A DNA stretch of 64,000 nucleotides from Lumbricus rubellus (lineage: Eukaryota; Annelida; Clitellata; Crassiclitellata; Lumbricidae). Shown in pieces: positions 13,985 through 25,210 of the stretch (positions within the stretch are counted from its first letter, which is position 1; each line of letters opens with the position of its first letter). The stretch is from contig OX243811.1 of NCBI GenBank assembly GCA_945859605.1, positions 62,168,976 through 62,232,975 on the forward strand, given 5' to 3'. The position numbers and the translations under genes were made by a program. The notes beneath the pieces were generated by a model. The model was not told where the DNA came from. It made no database searches and was given only the letters and a program-made list of their open reading frames with translations.

Positions 13985-14045
13985 CATATATATATATATA
14001 TATATATTATATATGTATATATATTATATATATATAGGACCTATA
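13985..14045. repeat. (AT)n tract
   Basis: Alternating AT with a few G interruptions. It is followed at 14124-14174 by a (GTGC)/(GT)n tract. Confidence 0.9.
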
Positions 14046-14123
14046 TTATATATCGTAATGAGATAATATATAGGAAGTACCAGAAAATAATAGGAGCACT
14101 TACGCATAGTTGTGTGTCTCTGT

Positions 14124-14135
14124 GTGCGTGCGTGC

Positions 14136-14174
<39 letters not shown>
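14124..14174. repeat. (GT)n microsatellite
   Basis: GTGCGTGCGTGCGT grades into about 22 GT units. Confidence 0.95.
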
Positions 14175-14176
<2 letters not shown>

Positions 14177-14766
14177 TATGCGTATATGTATGTGCAATTG
14201 TGCATGAATGCAGACGCAGGTTTATGCACGCAGATGTAAGCATTGTACACGGTACAGTGTACAGTTCATAATGTATATGGATGTGTATTGTGTAATGTGT
14301 ACAGCTGTAATTATGCATAGGCCTATACGTGTGCATTTGCGAGTCTATTCACTGGACAACAGTGATTTGGTTTCCTGAACACTTTCAGTTGTTTCTTATG
14401 CAGTTTCTGCTGCTGATCACGAAAGTCACCTTGAAATTGTCCCATCACGTAACGTTTTTGAGAAATCTTCAATTTTTATATTTATTTCCACATTTTTCAG
14501 ATATAACGTTATACTATGCTTCGTGTAACTGAGGTATGTCCAGGCATACACTTAGGAGAGTTTACATGAATGTTTGTCTTGCATAATAAATAAACTTGGG
14601 TCTGCATATGCATTAATGCTGGTTAGAATCTGTTTGCAAAAGTTTTAAGAACTACTAAAGCCGCTTCTCTGCAGTATAGGTAGACCCTATACATGTATAG
14701 GCCTATCTCACTGAGGAAGTTGACATCAGTTTGTAGTTTGATGTCGCATTTCCAAAGTTTAGTTAT

Positions 14767-15196
14767 GTCTACATCAGGGGTGTCAAAGAGCTGGCCCGCG
14801 GGCCATTTCTGGCCCGCCAACTATTTTTTTCTGGCCCGCCGAGCCTTCCCTGAAGATTACAAAATTAGAGGACAAAAGTTCGAATTTTAATATTTTGCAG
14901 TCAGCACCAAATACATGGAGATTTTTCTCTTACTGACGTCACTTTTGCTCAGAGGTACAGCTCTGTGTAGAGTGTGTATCTATGGTTTCCGGTTGGTTGT
15001 CTGTTAACAAAATCATGAAAGATACGAAACACTTATAATATTTATAATGTTCTGGGGTTTGGCTGAACAAGCTGGAGCTCCCTCTTAGATCACTACCCAA
15101 TTTTGCTCAGGAGCTTTGACACCCTGGCCCGCCACTTATTGAAAGATATTCAAACTGGCCCGCCACTAAAAAAGGTTTGACACCCCTGGTCTACAT
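14767..15196. mobile_element. hAT-type MITE with 8-bp target duplication
   Basis: The element 14775-15188 starts CAGGGGTGTCAAA and ends TTTGACACCCCTG. It is flanked by identical 8-bp direct repeats GTCTACAT at 14767-14774 and 15189-15196. An 8-bp duplication with CAGGGGTGTCAAA ends is characteristic of hAT transposons. GGCCCGCC words recur near both ends. With 414 bp and no coding capacity it is non-autonomous. Confidence 0.92.
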
Positions 15197-15727
15197 GTAT
15201 GCAAGATCCATAACAAATTAGCCATCTTATTTTCAGATAAGCTTAAAAACGATAATATATTTTAAGACGGTTGTTGACAGCAGAAATATCTCGCCATTGT
15301 TGCATCAATTGTGATACATGCACGTTTTGCCACATTTGTGGAGATTAGGCTATGATATATGAGACAATCGCCTGGAAGCACTGAAGGATGTTGTGGAGAA
15401 TTTTCTTGGTAACAATAGAACTCCAAGTTGCATGAAACTGGGTAACAAAATCTTACAGCATACTGGCATGAAATGCAGCATGTCACTTAAGATTCACATC
15501 TTGCATTTCCACTTGAACTTCTTCCCAAGTTCCCCACAAATCTAGCGATGAACACCAGGAAATTGCCACAGTGCAAAAACGGTATAAGGGAAACTGGAAT
15601 CCAGCAGTGTTGTCTGACAATTGTTTGACACTGCAGCGAGATGTGCAGACAAAAAATAAAAAGTAAATAAGCATCAAATCATTTTAGACCTATGGAACTT
15701 TATGTATGCAATAAACGAGCATTTCAG

Positions 15728-16370
15728 TTAAAATCTTGCATGCCGTTTTACTCAAACACCTTATGTGATAGAAAAATTCTGAGAACACCATCGTGTTCAG
15801 CACGTCAACTTGTATAGCAAACAATCAAATTTTTTTCGGAAATCAAAAAAAGTAATTTTATAGTATATTTTAATATATACAATATAAAAGTACTTAAGTT
15901 AAAATCTTGCATATTGTTTTTCTCAAAAACCTTACGTGATACAGCAATTCTGAGCACACCATCGTGTTCAGCACGTCAAGTTCTATAGAAAACAGTCAAT
16001 GTTTTTTCAGAAATCAAAATTAATAATTTATTGTATATTTAAATATACGCAATATATGAGTATTTAAGTTAAAATCTTGCATATTGTTTTTCTAAAAAAC
16101 CTTACGTGATACAGCAATTCTGAGCACACCATCGTGTTCAGCACGTCAAGTTCTATAGAAAACAGTCAATGTTTTTTTCAGAAGTCAAAATTAATAATTT
16201 ATTGTATATTTAAATATACGCAATATATGAGTATTTAAGTTAAAATCTTGCATATTGTTTTTCTCAAAAACCTTACGTGATACAACAATTCTGAGCACAC
16301 CATCGTGTTCAGCACGTCAAGATCTATAGAAAACAGTCAAAGTTTTTTAGGAAATCAAAAAAAAGTAAAA
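15728..16370. repeat. satellite-like array, ~170-bp unit
   Basis: TTAAAATCTTGCAT recurs at 15728, 15899, 16069 and 16240, giving periods of 171, 170 and 171 bp and about 3.8 copies. Each unit contains CACCATCGTGTTCAGCACGT, whose CGTG/CACG halves can pair. The third and fourth units are nearly identical. Confidence 0.92.
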
Positions 16371-16409
16371 ATTTGTTGTCCAGTGAATTATTAGAAGTCC
16401 GTCTACTCA

Positions 16410-17065
16410 TTCTATGAACTTTCAAATATATAGCGCCACTTCAAGAAGCCCACTCAGGGCGCTCCCAGCCCAGCCACGACGAAACAAACTGAGATTTATG
16501 AAACAAAGTTTGATTGGTTATATGGATGTAATAAATGAAGTTTTGAAGCGAGGTCATTCCAGATTGACGGCCCTACAACCGAGAAAGCTCGGCGTTGTCT
16601 GGCAGCTATAAGCGAGTCCCGTGCATGGAACGGAGTTGCCAGTTTATAGCAGAACGAAGAGACCGACTTGTTTCAACGTCAGAGCTCGCATAGGTAAAAT
16701 GGAGCGCAAACAAAGATGGAGCGTGAAACCAGAGCAGCAATTTCATATGAGATAAATGCACGCTGGACAACATGCAATCCAATGCAACACATTACGCATG
16801 CAGATAGAGACAAGAAAATTTGGAAATTCGCCGAATGAGCCTATAAGTGGAGCGCAGAACCCGATCTAATCGTTCCAGAACTCCAGAACCCCAAAGTGAA
16901 GGCCAGCAAGCATCGAGCAACAATCATGGTCAATTCGACAAGTAAGAAAGGCATGCGCAAGCACAACTACATGAGAAAGAAAGCTAACAACCACTCGGAA
17001 CAGGCGAGGTCGATAGTAACAGCTTCCAGCTTTGGCCTCTTTCAGCCTCCTCACATCATCCACTT
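16410..17065 (-). repeat. dispersed repeat R1, copy 1
   Basis: AATATATAGCGCCACTTCAA is followed by ACTCAGGGCGCTCCCAGCCC, ACCGAGAAAGCTCGGCG and, near the right end, AACAATCATGGTCAATTCGA. It matches 39067-39740 over its whole length, and short pieces occur at 29285-29370 and 40128-40175. On the minus strand the end reads GGCGCTATATAAATTC plus (GAAT)n, like a SINE or LINE tail. Confidence 0.6.
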
Positions 17066-17124
17066 CGCTCTTTAAGCAGATTTTATCTCATAGTTCCTCA
17101 TACTAGAACAGCTATGGCTCAGTC

Positions 17125-17250
17125 CGGGTCCTTTATCTCAAGAGGAAACGGGAGGGAGTGATGCAGGGAGGCAGAAGAAGGGAGGGAGGGATGCAGGGAG
17201 GCAGAGGAAGGGGAGGAGGAGAAGAGGGAGGGAGAGGGATTATTTTTTTT
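17125..17250 (+). repeat. purine-rich GGGA/GGAG tract
   Basis: Repeated GGGAGG, GCAGGGAGGCAGA and GAGGGAGGGAGA blocks. A similar G-rich stretch lies at 17395-17500. No gene is seen between 17066 and 18048. Confidence 0.8.
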
Positions 17251-18048
17251 CTATTTTGGAATGCCCTGTCCATCTACTCGATGATCTTACATTCTCACTA
17301 TTTCTCATTTTCTTTCTTAAATTCTATTTATTTTTCTCGTGGCCTTGCGCACTGGGATCGCCTCTGAACTGTTTGTTCATCCTCTTAGAGGTGGAGGCAA
17401 TGAAAGGTGAGAGGAAAGGGACAAGGTAGAAAGGGAGGTACGGGAGGGTATGGAGGGTGGGTAATGGCTAGGATAGGGAGCGGGGAGTAAGGGAGATGGT
17501 TGACTTTAATGGAGAACATGTCTTGCGTGCAGCAGACCTTATAACTACATGTATGTCTATAATAATATTAAATAATGAAAACTCACATCTCCGAAAACAT
17601 CTGGACGAAGCCGAGTAAAAACGTTAGTGTGTAAAAATTATATATTTTTATAGAATATATAAACTTATTATACTTATATACAAACGTACTCACCTATTAT
17701 ACACGTACTGCAAGCTAATCGTATGATAATCTTCAGAAATGTCGCCATCCGACACAGACGCTAAGCCCTCAAGTCTAAACCAGCCGCTATAATAGGTAAT
17801 AATTATTTATTATCGACTGCTGCAGCTGGCACCTGCGCTCACTTAATATTATGATTTCGAATACAATCCTAGTTCTTTTTTAACAGCTGAGAGAAACAGG
17901 AAAAGATTAAAGGGCAGACGTCAGTGCATAGACTCATAGACTGTAGAGAAACAAGAATAAGTCAATCTCAGATCAACAAAATTTTAAATTATAGTTGCCA
18001 TCTTTGGTCTTGTTACATTATAAAGTCTGCTACATGTATCTTATCGTA

Positions 18049-18103
18049 ATGTATGTATGTATGTATGTATGTATGTATGTATGTATGTATGTATGTATGT
18101 ATG

Positions 18104-18137
<34 letters not shown>

Positions 18138-18147
18138 TGTATGTATG

Positions 18148-18181
<34 letters not shown>

Positions 18182-18263
18182 TGTATGTATGTATGTATGT
18201 ATGTATGTATGTATGTATGTACATGTATGTACATGTATGTATGTATGTATGTATGTATGTATG

Positions 18264-18297
<34 letters not shown>

Positions 18298-18598
18298 TGT
18301 ATGTATGTATGTACATGTATGTATGTATGTATGTATGTATGTATGTATGTATGTATGTATGTATGTATGTATGTATGTATGTATGTATGTATATATGTAT
18401 GTATGTACATGTATGTACATGTATGTATGCATGCATGCATGTATGTATGTATGTATGTATGTATGTATGTATGTATGTATGTATGTATGTATGTATGTAT
18501 GTATGTATGTATGTATGTATGTATGTATGTATGTATGTATGTATGTATGTATGTATGTATGTATGTATGTATGCATGCATGTATGTATGTATGTATGT
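18049..18598. repeat. (GTAT)n microsatellite, ~550 bp
   Basis: Tetranucleotide run with occasional GTATAT, GTACAT and GCAT variants, abutting the 3' tail of a SINE at 18599. All frames through it are open, which explains long low-complexity ORFs on both strands. Confidence 0.98.
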
Positions 18599-18806
18599 GC
18601 ACTTGTTATAGAGCCCCTTCACGCTCTCACTACTCAGAGGCGCTCCCGAATGCAGAGCGGACACTGCATTGGAGTTTCACGCCGAAGCGCTGAGCAATTG
18701 TGAGTGAAGAACTTGTCCAAGGTCCTTACGCGGCGAGATGGATTCGAACCTCGAACCTTCCGGCTCCAAGGCAACGGCGCCACCACTACACCACCGCACC
18801 CCACAA
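18599..18806 (-). mobile_element. tRNA-derived SINE (family S1), copy 2
   Basis: The reverse complement begins GGGGTGCGGTGGTGTAGTGG, has GGTTCGAATCC as a perfect B box, and contains the CCTTGGACAAGT and CGCTTCGGCGTGAAACTCC body blocks. It ends in TATAACAAGTGCACATA followed by the tetranucleotide array. Confidence 0.88.
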
Positions 18807-18903
18807 TGGTAAACACTGTGGCACGAACAGCGCCATCATTGCCGGATCGCTTTCCGCTACCCTACCAGTGGTTCACTCAACCTTTCATTCGACAGATGGC
18901 GTC

Positions 18904-19074
18904 GGTAAATTGAGTACGGTAAATTGAGTACGGTAAATTGAGTACGGTAAATTGAGTACGGTAAATTGAGTACGGTAAATTGAGTACGGTAAATTGAGTA
19001 CGGTAAATTGAGTACGGTAAATTGAGTACGGTAAATTGAGTACGGTAAATTGAGTACGGTAAATTGAGTACGGT
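18904..19074. repeat. 14-bp minisatellite
   Basis: GTAAATTGAGTACG is repeated about 12 times with no visible variation. The flank CCTTTCATTCGACAGATGGC just left resembles 43190-43215, where a single diverged unit (GTATACTGAGCAGTA) occurs. Confidence 0.97.
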
Positions 19075-19169
19075 AGTCGGTTGTGATGGATGGCTTGCAT
19101 GTCTGCCGACGGTTTTTGAATACGACTCCAGTAATGACTTGTTATCCGTTCACGTTCATGCTATAACTA

Positions 19170-19236
19170 CTACTGCTGCTACTGCCACTGCTGTTGCTGC
19201 TGCTGCTGGTGCTACTACTACTACTACTACTATATT
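19170..19236 (+). repeat. imperfect (ACT)/(GCT)n triplet tract
   Basis: ACTACTACTGCTGCT, then GCTGCTGCTG, then (CTA)n. Confidence 0.85.
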
Positions 19237-19289
19237 GCAAATGCATTATATAATAGGCCTATCACTGAAGCGTATGTGAACTATAATAG

Positions 19290-19965
19290 CACTGTGGTGT
19301 AGGTTAGCTATAGCACTGCAGTGTAGTTTAGCTATAGCACTGCAGTGTAGTTTAGCTATAGCACTGCAGTGTAGTTTAGCTATAGCACTGCAGTGTAAGT
19401 GAGCAATAGCAGTGTAGGTCAGCCATAGCAGTGTATACAGGCGAGCTATAGCATCTGCAGTGTAGGTCAGCTATTAGCACTGCAGCAGGTGAGCAATAGC
19501 ACTACAGCAGGTGAGCTATAATAGCACTGCGGTAGGTAAGCTATAGAACTGCAGCAGGTAAGCTATAGCACTGCAGCAGGTGAGCTATAATAGCACTGCG
19601 GTGGGTAAGCTTTAGAACTGTAGCAGGCGAGCTATAGCACTGCAGTAGGTAAGCTATAGCACTGCAGCAGGTGAGCTATAGCACTGCAGCAGGTGAGCTA
19701 TAATAGCACTGCAGCAGGTGAGCTAAAGCACTGCAGTAGGTAAGCTATAGCACTGCAGCAGGTGAGCTATAGCACTGCAGTAGGTAAGCTATAGCACTGC
19801 AGCAGGTAAGCTATAGCACTGTAGTAGGTAAGCTATAGCACTGCAGCAGGTAAGCTATAGCACTGCAGCAGGTGAGCTATAATAGCACTGCGGTATGTAA
19901 GCTATAGCACTGTAGTAGGTGAGCTATAGCACTGCAGCAGGTGAGCCATAATAGCACTGCGGTGT
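19290..19965. repeat. 20-22 bp minisatellite, AGCTATAGCACTGCAG unit
   Basis: Roughly 33 units of GGTGAGCTATAGCACTGCAGCA with substitutions (GTAAGC against GTGAGC) and occasional ATAATAGC insertions. Left-end units are more diverged (TGTAGTTTAGC). AGCTAT and CTGCAG are palindromic cores within each unit. Confidence 0.93.
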
Positions 19966-20669
19966 AGCGTGGTCTTATTCGTATGCTTTTCTCCATTCAT
20001 AAATATGCGTCCGTTACCATCTTAATAAATCGATTGTAATATTTCGCAGTCGTTGGCCGCGTAGACCAGGTGCAACTAACACAAGTTAGGGCGTGCATCC
20101 ATATCCCACACATGCACACACGCACATCCACACATCACTGCAGTAGGTACATATCAATGCATGCATCCAGATATCCAGGGTGATAATTGGAAGGGTTGAG
20201 GGATTCAAGCCCCCCCCCCCTATCCATTCTTAGGAGTCTGGACCCTCCACATAAATCAATGTCTCTTCCCTCCAGTTATTCTGGAACAATTATTTTCTTA
20301 TATACATGTATTATGGTATATTTATCGATTCATTCGCACGAAAACACATGTACATGCATGCATATTGCATAATTGCAAAGACAATTATTAGACACGCAAT
20401 GGTACTTCAGTAGTGCCCAAGCATTTGCCAATTCCCGGCAGGTGTGAAACTTATCAACTTTAAACAGGTTTCAAAATTTAATTATGATAACATAAATTTC
20501 TGTTGCCAGCAATCAATTATAGTAGCTCTATACTCTAAAAATGAGTCACACACATGCATAAACATACGTACATGCACTCTAAACATGATTCGGGTTATTG
20601 TCACACAAAATTAATGACAAAATCTATTAAAATAGGCCTACACTTACCTGGAAAAGCATGCGCATGAAA
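19966..20669. other. intergenic, nothing recognised
   Basis: Holds a C-run near 20211-20221 and no supportable gene. Confidence 0.5.
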
Positions 20670-20865
20670 GCAGACGTGAACAAGTCTGATGTCCGACAGA
20701 GTCCGACGGTTAAAATCAATACAACGTTTCCACCAAATTATGTAGCGTCTTTTCAGAGTCATTCCATATAGGCCTACAGACGACCATCGTTCTACGCATA
20801 AAGAACATTTAAACGTTACTGACTTGTAGCACAATGTAGTCAATTCTCATTTTTTGCTGTGTATC
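20670..20865 (+). repeat. dispersed repeat R2, copy 1
   Basis: GCATGAAAGCAGACGTGAAC, TTAAAATCAATACAACGTTT, TAGCGTCTTTTCAGAGTCAT and CATTCCATATA match 42900-43085 in order. Family unknown. Confidence 0.65.
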
Positions 20866-22629
20866 AACATTTTGGTCCACTTTGCAATGGTTGCTGCAGC
20901 TGCCGCACACGACGCAGTTTTTAAGAATATTCTTTAATATCTAATTATTTGCCCTAGTAACTTATAGTCGCCCCTTTTTCAAGTGCAAAAAATACCCAGG
21001 CCTACTTCGTTGTCTTCTTGGTGGGATATGCCATAAATTAAAAAAATACTGTCATTAAGATTCGTGTTGTATGGAGAAATGCGTTGAGGGGCAAAATGAT
21101 GGCAACGGGCGATGAACCCATGGCCTTAATATGCAGACAACTGTACATCATTCGCGCACGTGTAATATATATATATCATAATTTTCACGAGTCTACATAA
21201 ATATATTTTTTATACAAGCCTATTTATACGTAGGCCTATATGTATAAGAGAGACTTAAATTTGGCGCGTGGTGCATACATTTGTATATGCTTCATGCATC
21301 TGTTATTGAAGAGTGATTCTGCCGGAACAGACACGCTCATAAGAAGACTGGTGTATGTGGTGCTCCTTCGCTAACGGTAATCCTTCCTATGCGATTATCA
21401 TATTACACCGTCCAACAGAAATTTCCATAGATTTTAGCATAATAGACTATAATAATATTGTAGGCTTTTGGGTATTAAAACGAGAGAAGCACCAGAGGTT
21501 ATCTGCGGTTTACACAGTTAGGTATAGGCCTACCTAACTTTAGTTTTCATAATTTTGTAGCACTATATTGGGTAAGGTTACTCTGCTTGCTTGTCTGTAA
21601 CGTATAAGCTTACTATAGATAATAATGGGCCTAATATCCGTCTGACTTCACGTTCCTTCGGTCCTTTATAATTGTAACTAACTTCACACCAATCTCTCAA
21701 ACCGTCGTAAACACCAGCAGAGTTCGCGTGCACAGTGTTGAGAGCTACAACAAACTATAATTTATACTTATTGCATTTCTCAATGGTAATTAGTCCCATT
21801 ATAGCCTACTCAGCGGGAATTGTCTCTTTTGGTTTTTCACTGTTATTTTTGTCGACTCTTTTTATGAGGATTTGCTTAATGCTGATTATGTCTATATACT
21901 TAGTTAAGTAGCCTATGCATGTATAATTGAAATGGGATCAAGTAATATATGTCTATGTCTGTCTATGCTACGAGACCAACTGAGATAGGCATAACTAACA
22001 TCAAACGTATGTCCAGTTTTATTCGTCCCAGTCTCCATTATCCCTCCATAAGTTAGTTAGTTAGTTCGATATAGAGCCTACATGTAGTCTATCTCTCAAA
22101 AGCTAGACACATGAGCTCACGCTCACATTTATCTATCATCTATGTTGCCGCTGACTGAGTGGTCGGCCTTGTAAATAGGTTAAACATCCCACAGCGCAAC
22201 CTCAGCCTTACTGCAGCTGTCTATTTTTATTTGTATGGTTTAGTCCTTTCTGCACTAAGTCTTAGGCCTATAGACGTTCCGTGGCTCTAACTGTTAGTGT
22301 TAGTGGAATTGAAATAGTACCGATTTAGCCTATACCCAAATTATACAGTAAATTCATATCGGAACCTGAGATCTCAGATCCGTTTTAACTAATCCTTTCA
22401 TTGACTGTAAACAGTTGTTGAGACTTTTATAACAGTCTCTGTCATAAAACCACGTATAGCCTACAACCTACCTCTGGTGGAACGAACTGCAGCGGATATT
22501 CATTCACTCTATAACATTATTCGGAAGTGGATGGAGAGTAACTGCTGGAGCTGTGTACAACGGCTACTGCAGGCAGCCTGGAGATTCTCTGGGTGTGGTC
22601 AAAAATAAAACTCTCTTAGTGAAAACTAA
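20866..22629. other. intergenic, nothing recognised
   Basis: No repeat family of this window and no supportable exon was seen. Confidence 0.45.
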
Positions 22630-23373
22630 TCTGATGTTTTCGAAACGAATGAGAGGGATGCAGTCTTAGACTGGTCCACGATACAATGGCAAAAAATTAA
22701 GTTTTTAGAATTCTTTCTCCACAAGGCTTATATTTGTCCACTTGGGTTAGATAGTCTCCCTGTAAAATTTCAGCCTGCTAGTGCAACGTTTAGAGGTCAA
22801 CCCATTCTGAACATTTTACTTGAGTGCTGATAATGTCTTTACGTCATGTTAACCATCAATTGTAGACTAATATGGCTTTGTCTAATTTGAGATCCGACCC
22901 AGAGCACTGGCTGTTGGAAAAACCAGTCTCTCGGTTATCTACTGCAAAATTACCACACAGCCTGGAAGCCCTGGATGCACAGTAACTGCATCAGTTTCAT
23001 CATGTCACTAAAGGGAGGCCCCATCCGGAAAGTTACAAATGGCCTGTGATGCAGTTTGTATTTGGGTGCTTGCCAGAATACCAACACAGCTGGTTGTCCG
23101 GTGTGTCAGGAAACTGTCAAAGCTTTATCAGAACTACCTAACTCTGAAGACTCACAGACTATTATAAAGAGCAAGTGACAGGATGAAGAATACATGTTGA
23201 AGAGTGATCTTCAAAAATTGCTTGATATTGCCTCAAAGGATATGATGACAGAAATCCAGCACGAAGGAGAATTCCTTCGAATGCAAAAGGGCGTATTTTC
23301 TTCGATCTGTCCCTTTGTCCGGTTAGACGGAAATGAACACGCGATTCTCATTCTTGGTTCCACTGTGTCTTAG
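22630..23373 (+). pseudogene. decayed unrecognised coding sequence
   Basis: Three consecutive stretches look protein-like rather than random, but are broken by stops and frame changes. 22630-22830 reads with NERDAVLDWSTIQWQK and AYICPLGLDSLPVKF. 22872-23141 starts MALSNLRSDPEHWLLEKP, has one internal TAA at 22983, and continues GRPHPESYKWPVMQFVFG. 23071-23373 overlaps in another frame with AGCPVCQETVKALSELPNSE, one TGA, then EYMLKSDLQKLLDIASKDMM. Composition is rich in L, E, K, P and S as in real proteins. I do not recognise the family; a CPVC pair is the only motif. It could be a retrocopy or a fragment of a transposon protein. Confidence 0.35.
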
Positions 23374-24385
23374 TTTAGCCTACATGTATGTGTAGACCCA
23401 TATAAAAATCAATGAACATTATTTTGTTGCATGACTTCTGTCCCTTTAGGGGAGGTCTAAGCTTTGCATCCCCAGAAGTTGCCCCATATTTTGCAAGCAA
23501 TGTCAAATGTCAATTACTATGGCTCATTAAGTGATTGATTGACTGATTTAGATTTAGACTTTCACAGACCGAGGTGGTTTAGGTACTTTTGTTCCAATAT
23601 CATCGCTGTAAACATTTCAGGTAAACAAGAACCCAAAATGCACACGATTTGGCATCAAATGCTCAAAATTGCTTCGGTTTCTGCGGCGGAGCCCCAGACT
23701 CCGATGGGGGAGCTTACGACGTTCCCCCATACCCCCTAATCGTTAGGGCTTCTTGCCTTCGGCAATCGCAGTTTCGCGCGTTTCGCGCTCGCTATTATAG
23801 ACCTACTCCTACTAAGAATTTTCTTTTGGTCCCTGGCCCCAACTTTTTGGACGTGTTTGCGCCTATGGCCACCGCAGAAGCGTTTCCGACAAAGTGTAGG
23901 CCTATTGTAATTTATGACCACGAAAACTTCCACTTTGTCAAAAGGTATTTTTTCGCATACCTTATAAGCACTAGGCTTTGACTGCTAGGCCTATTAGTCG
24001 TCTTCTAGCCGCGGTAAACGGCAATGTTATTCTACCGACTACCGCTATAAAACGAGTCATTCAGCTCTAGTGGACTAGTAACCTATAGCCTATTAACTGG
24101 TAAATTGTGGTTATGAAGTTTTACAAAAAAAGATGATGCAAGTTTTCATACGCTAATTGACCATTTACGATCATTTTTCGTCTCTTTAAAGTGCAAGGGT
24201 GCTAACTCCAAATTTTTCAAATAACTTTTTTGGTTTTATTCTATTGCTACCCATTTGATGCTTGAACTGTGTTAAGATCAGATTGTTTGAGTAAAACTAA
24301 TAAAACAGGAACTAGGCCTATTTGAATATTGGAGCTATCGTCTCTGGCGCTATCTTTGAAACGTGCAAACGTTCCATCTACATCT
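23374..24385. other. intergenic, nothing firm
   Basis: A GC-rich patch at 23690-23800 (with GGGGGAG, ACCCCC and palindromic TTGCCTTCGGCAA) loosely resembles 44430-44520 and may be another decayed transposon end. No gene seen. Confidence 0.4.
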
Positions 24386-24465
24386 TTGCTTTAGAGGAGG
24401 AGGAGGATGGGGAGGAGGAGGAGGAGGAGGAGGAGAAGAAGGAGTAGGAGGAGGAGGAGGAGGAA
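24386..24465 (+). repeat. (GGA)n tract
   Basis: About 25 imperfect GGA/GGAG units. The glycine-rich ORF over it is an artefact. Confidence 0.95.
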
Positions 24466-25210
24466 TCCATAGCTTAACGACAGCTTATGTCAACAGAGGC
24501 CGTTGCCGTCTGCAAAAATTTGTTTGGCATAAAATCATTACAGCACATTGCTATACTTATTTATGTCTGCAATGATTGTCAAACAGAGGTGTTCAGAAGA
24601 CGTATACTATACACGCAGATAATAATAAATAACCTCATATTTATTGTTGGTTCGATTATCTAAATATTGGGGAAATTTTAGTATGATTAACCATAAGGCA
24701 TTACAGATATATGAAAAAGAGTTGGCTTACTTTTTATTGAACCACGGTGTAAATTCACACATACACTATAACCCTCAATGTACAATATGAAGCCACGGAT
24801 GGCAAGCTGTGAGCTCACTGTATAATATTGTGTATTAGACAGAAGTTGTTGTCTAAATTCTGATTCACGAGTAGCGTTGAGCCGTTGAACACTAAATTGC
24901 ATCCTTAAAACTGATTAATGACAATACCATTGAAATTCGCTGAGAGGTGCGAGCGAGGATCAGTTGAACACGAATCAATGTCACTGAAATTCTGGGAATT
25001 TCCGAAGAAATTCTAAACTCGGATAAACACCTTATACAATAAAAGTAAAACTGTCTGGCAACTCATTTCCTTTTCAACAGTAGGTCCTACGTCCCACCAC
25101 TGAAGTTAGTTGTCATAGCCTAATAGGCCTGTGAAATTAGGGTTACCATAAGTGCTCAGATGAACAAAGAGGACACACAAAATGTTCATCCGATTAGCCT
25201 ACCATCCCGT

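Noticed and set aside
18000..18600. CRISPR-like direct repeats
   Set aside because: Pure tetranucleotide microsatellite with no spacers, in a eukaryotic genome.
17995..18703. Long MYVC/IHTY repeat ORFs on both strands
   Set aside because: They are frames through a (GTAT)n array. All six frames are open because the unit lacks stops.
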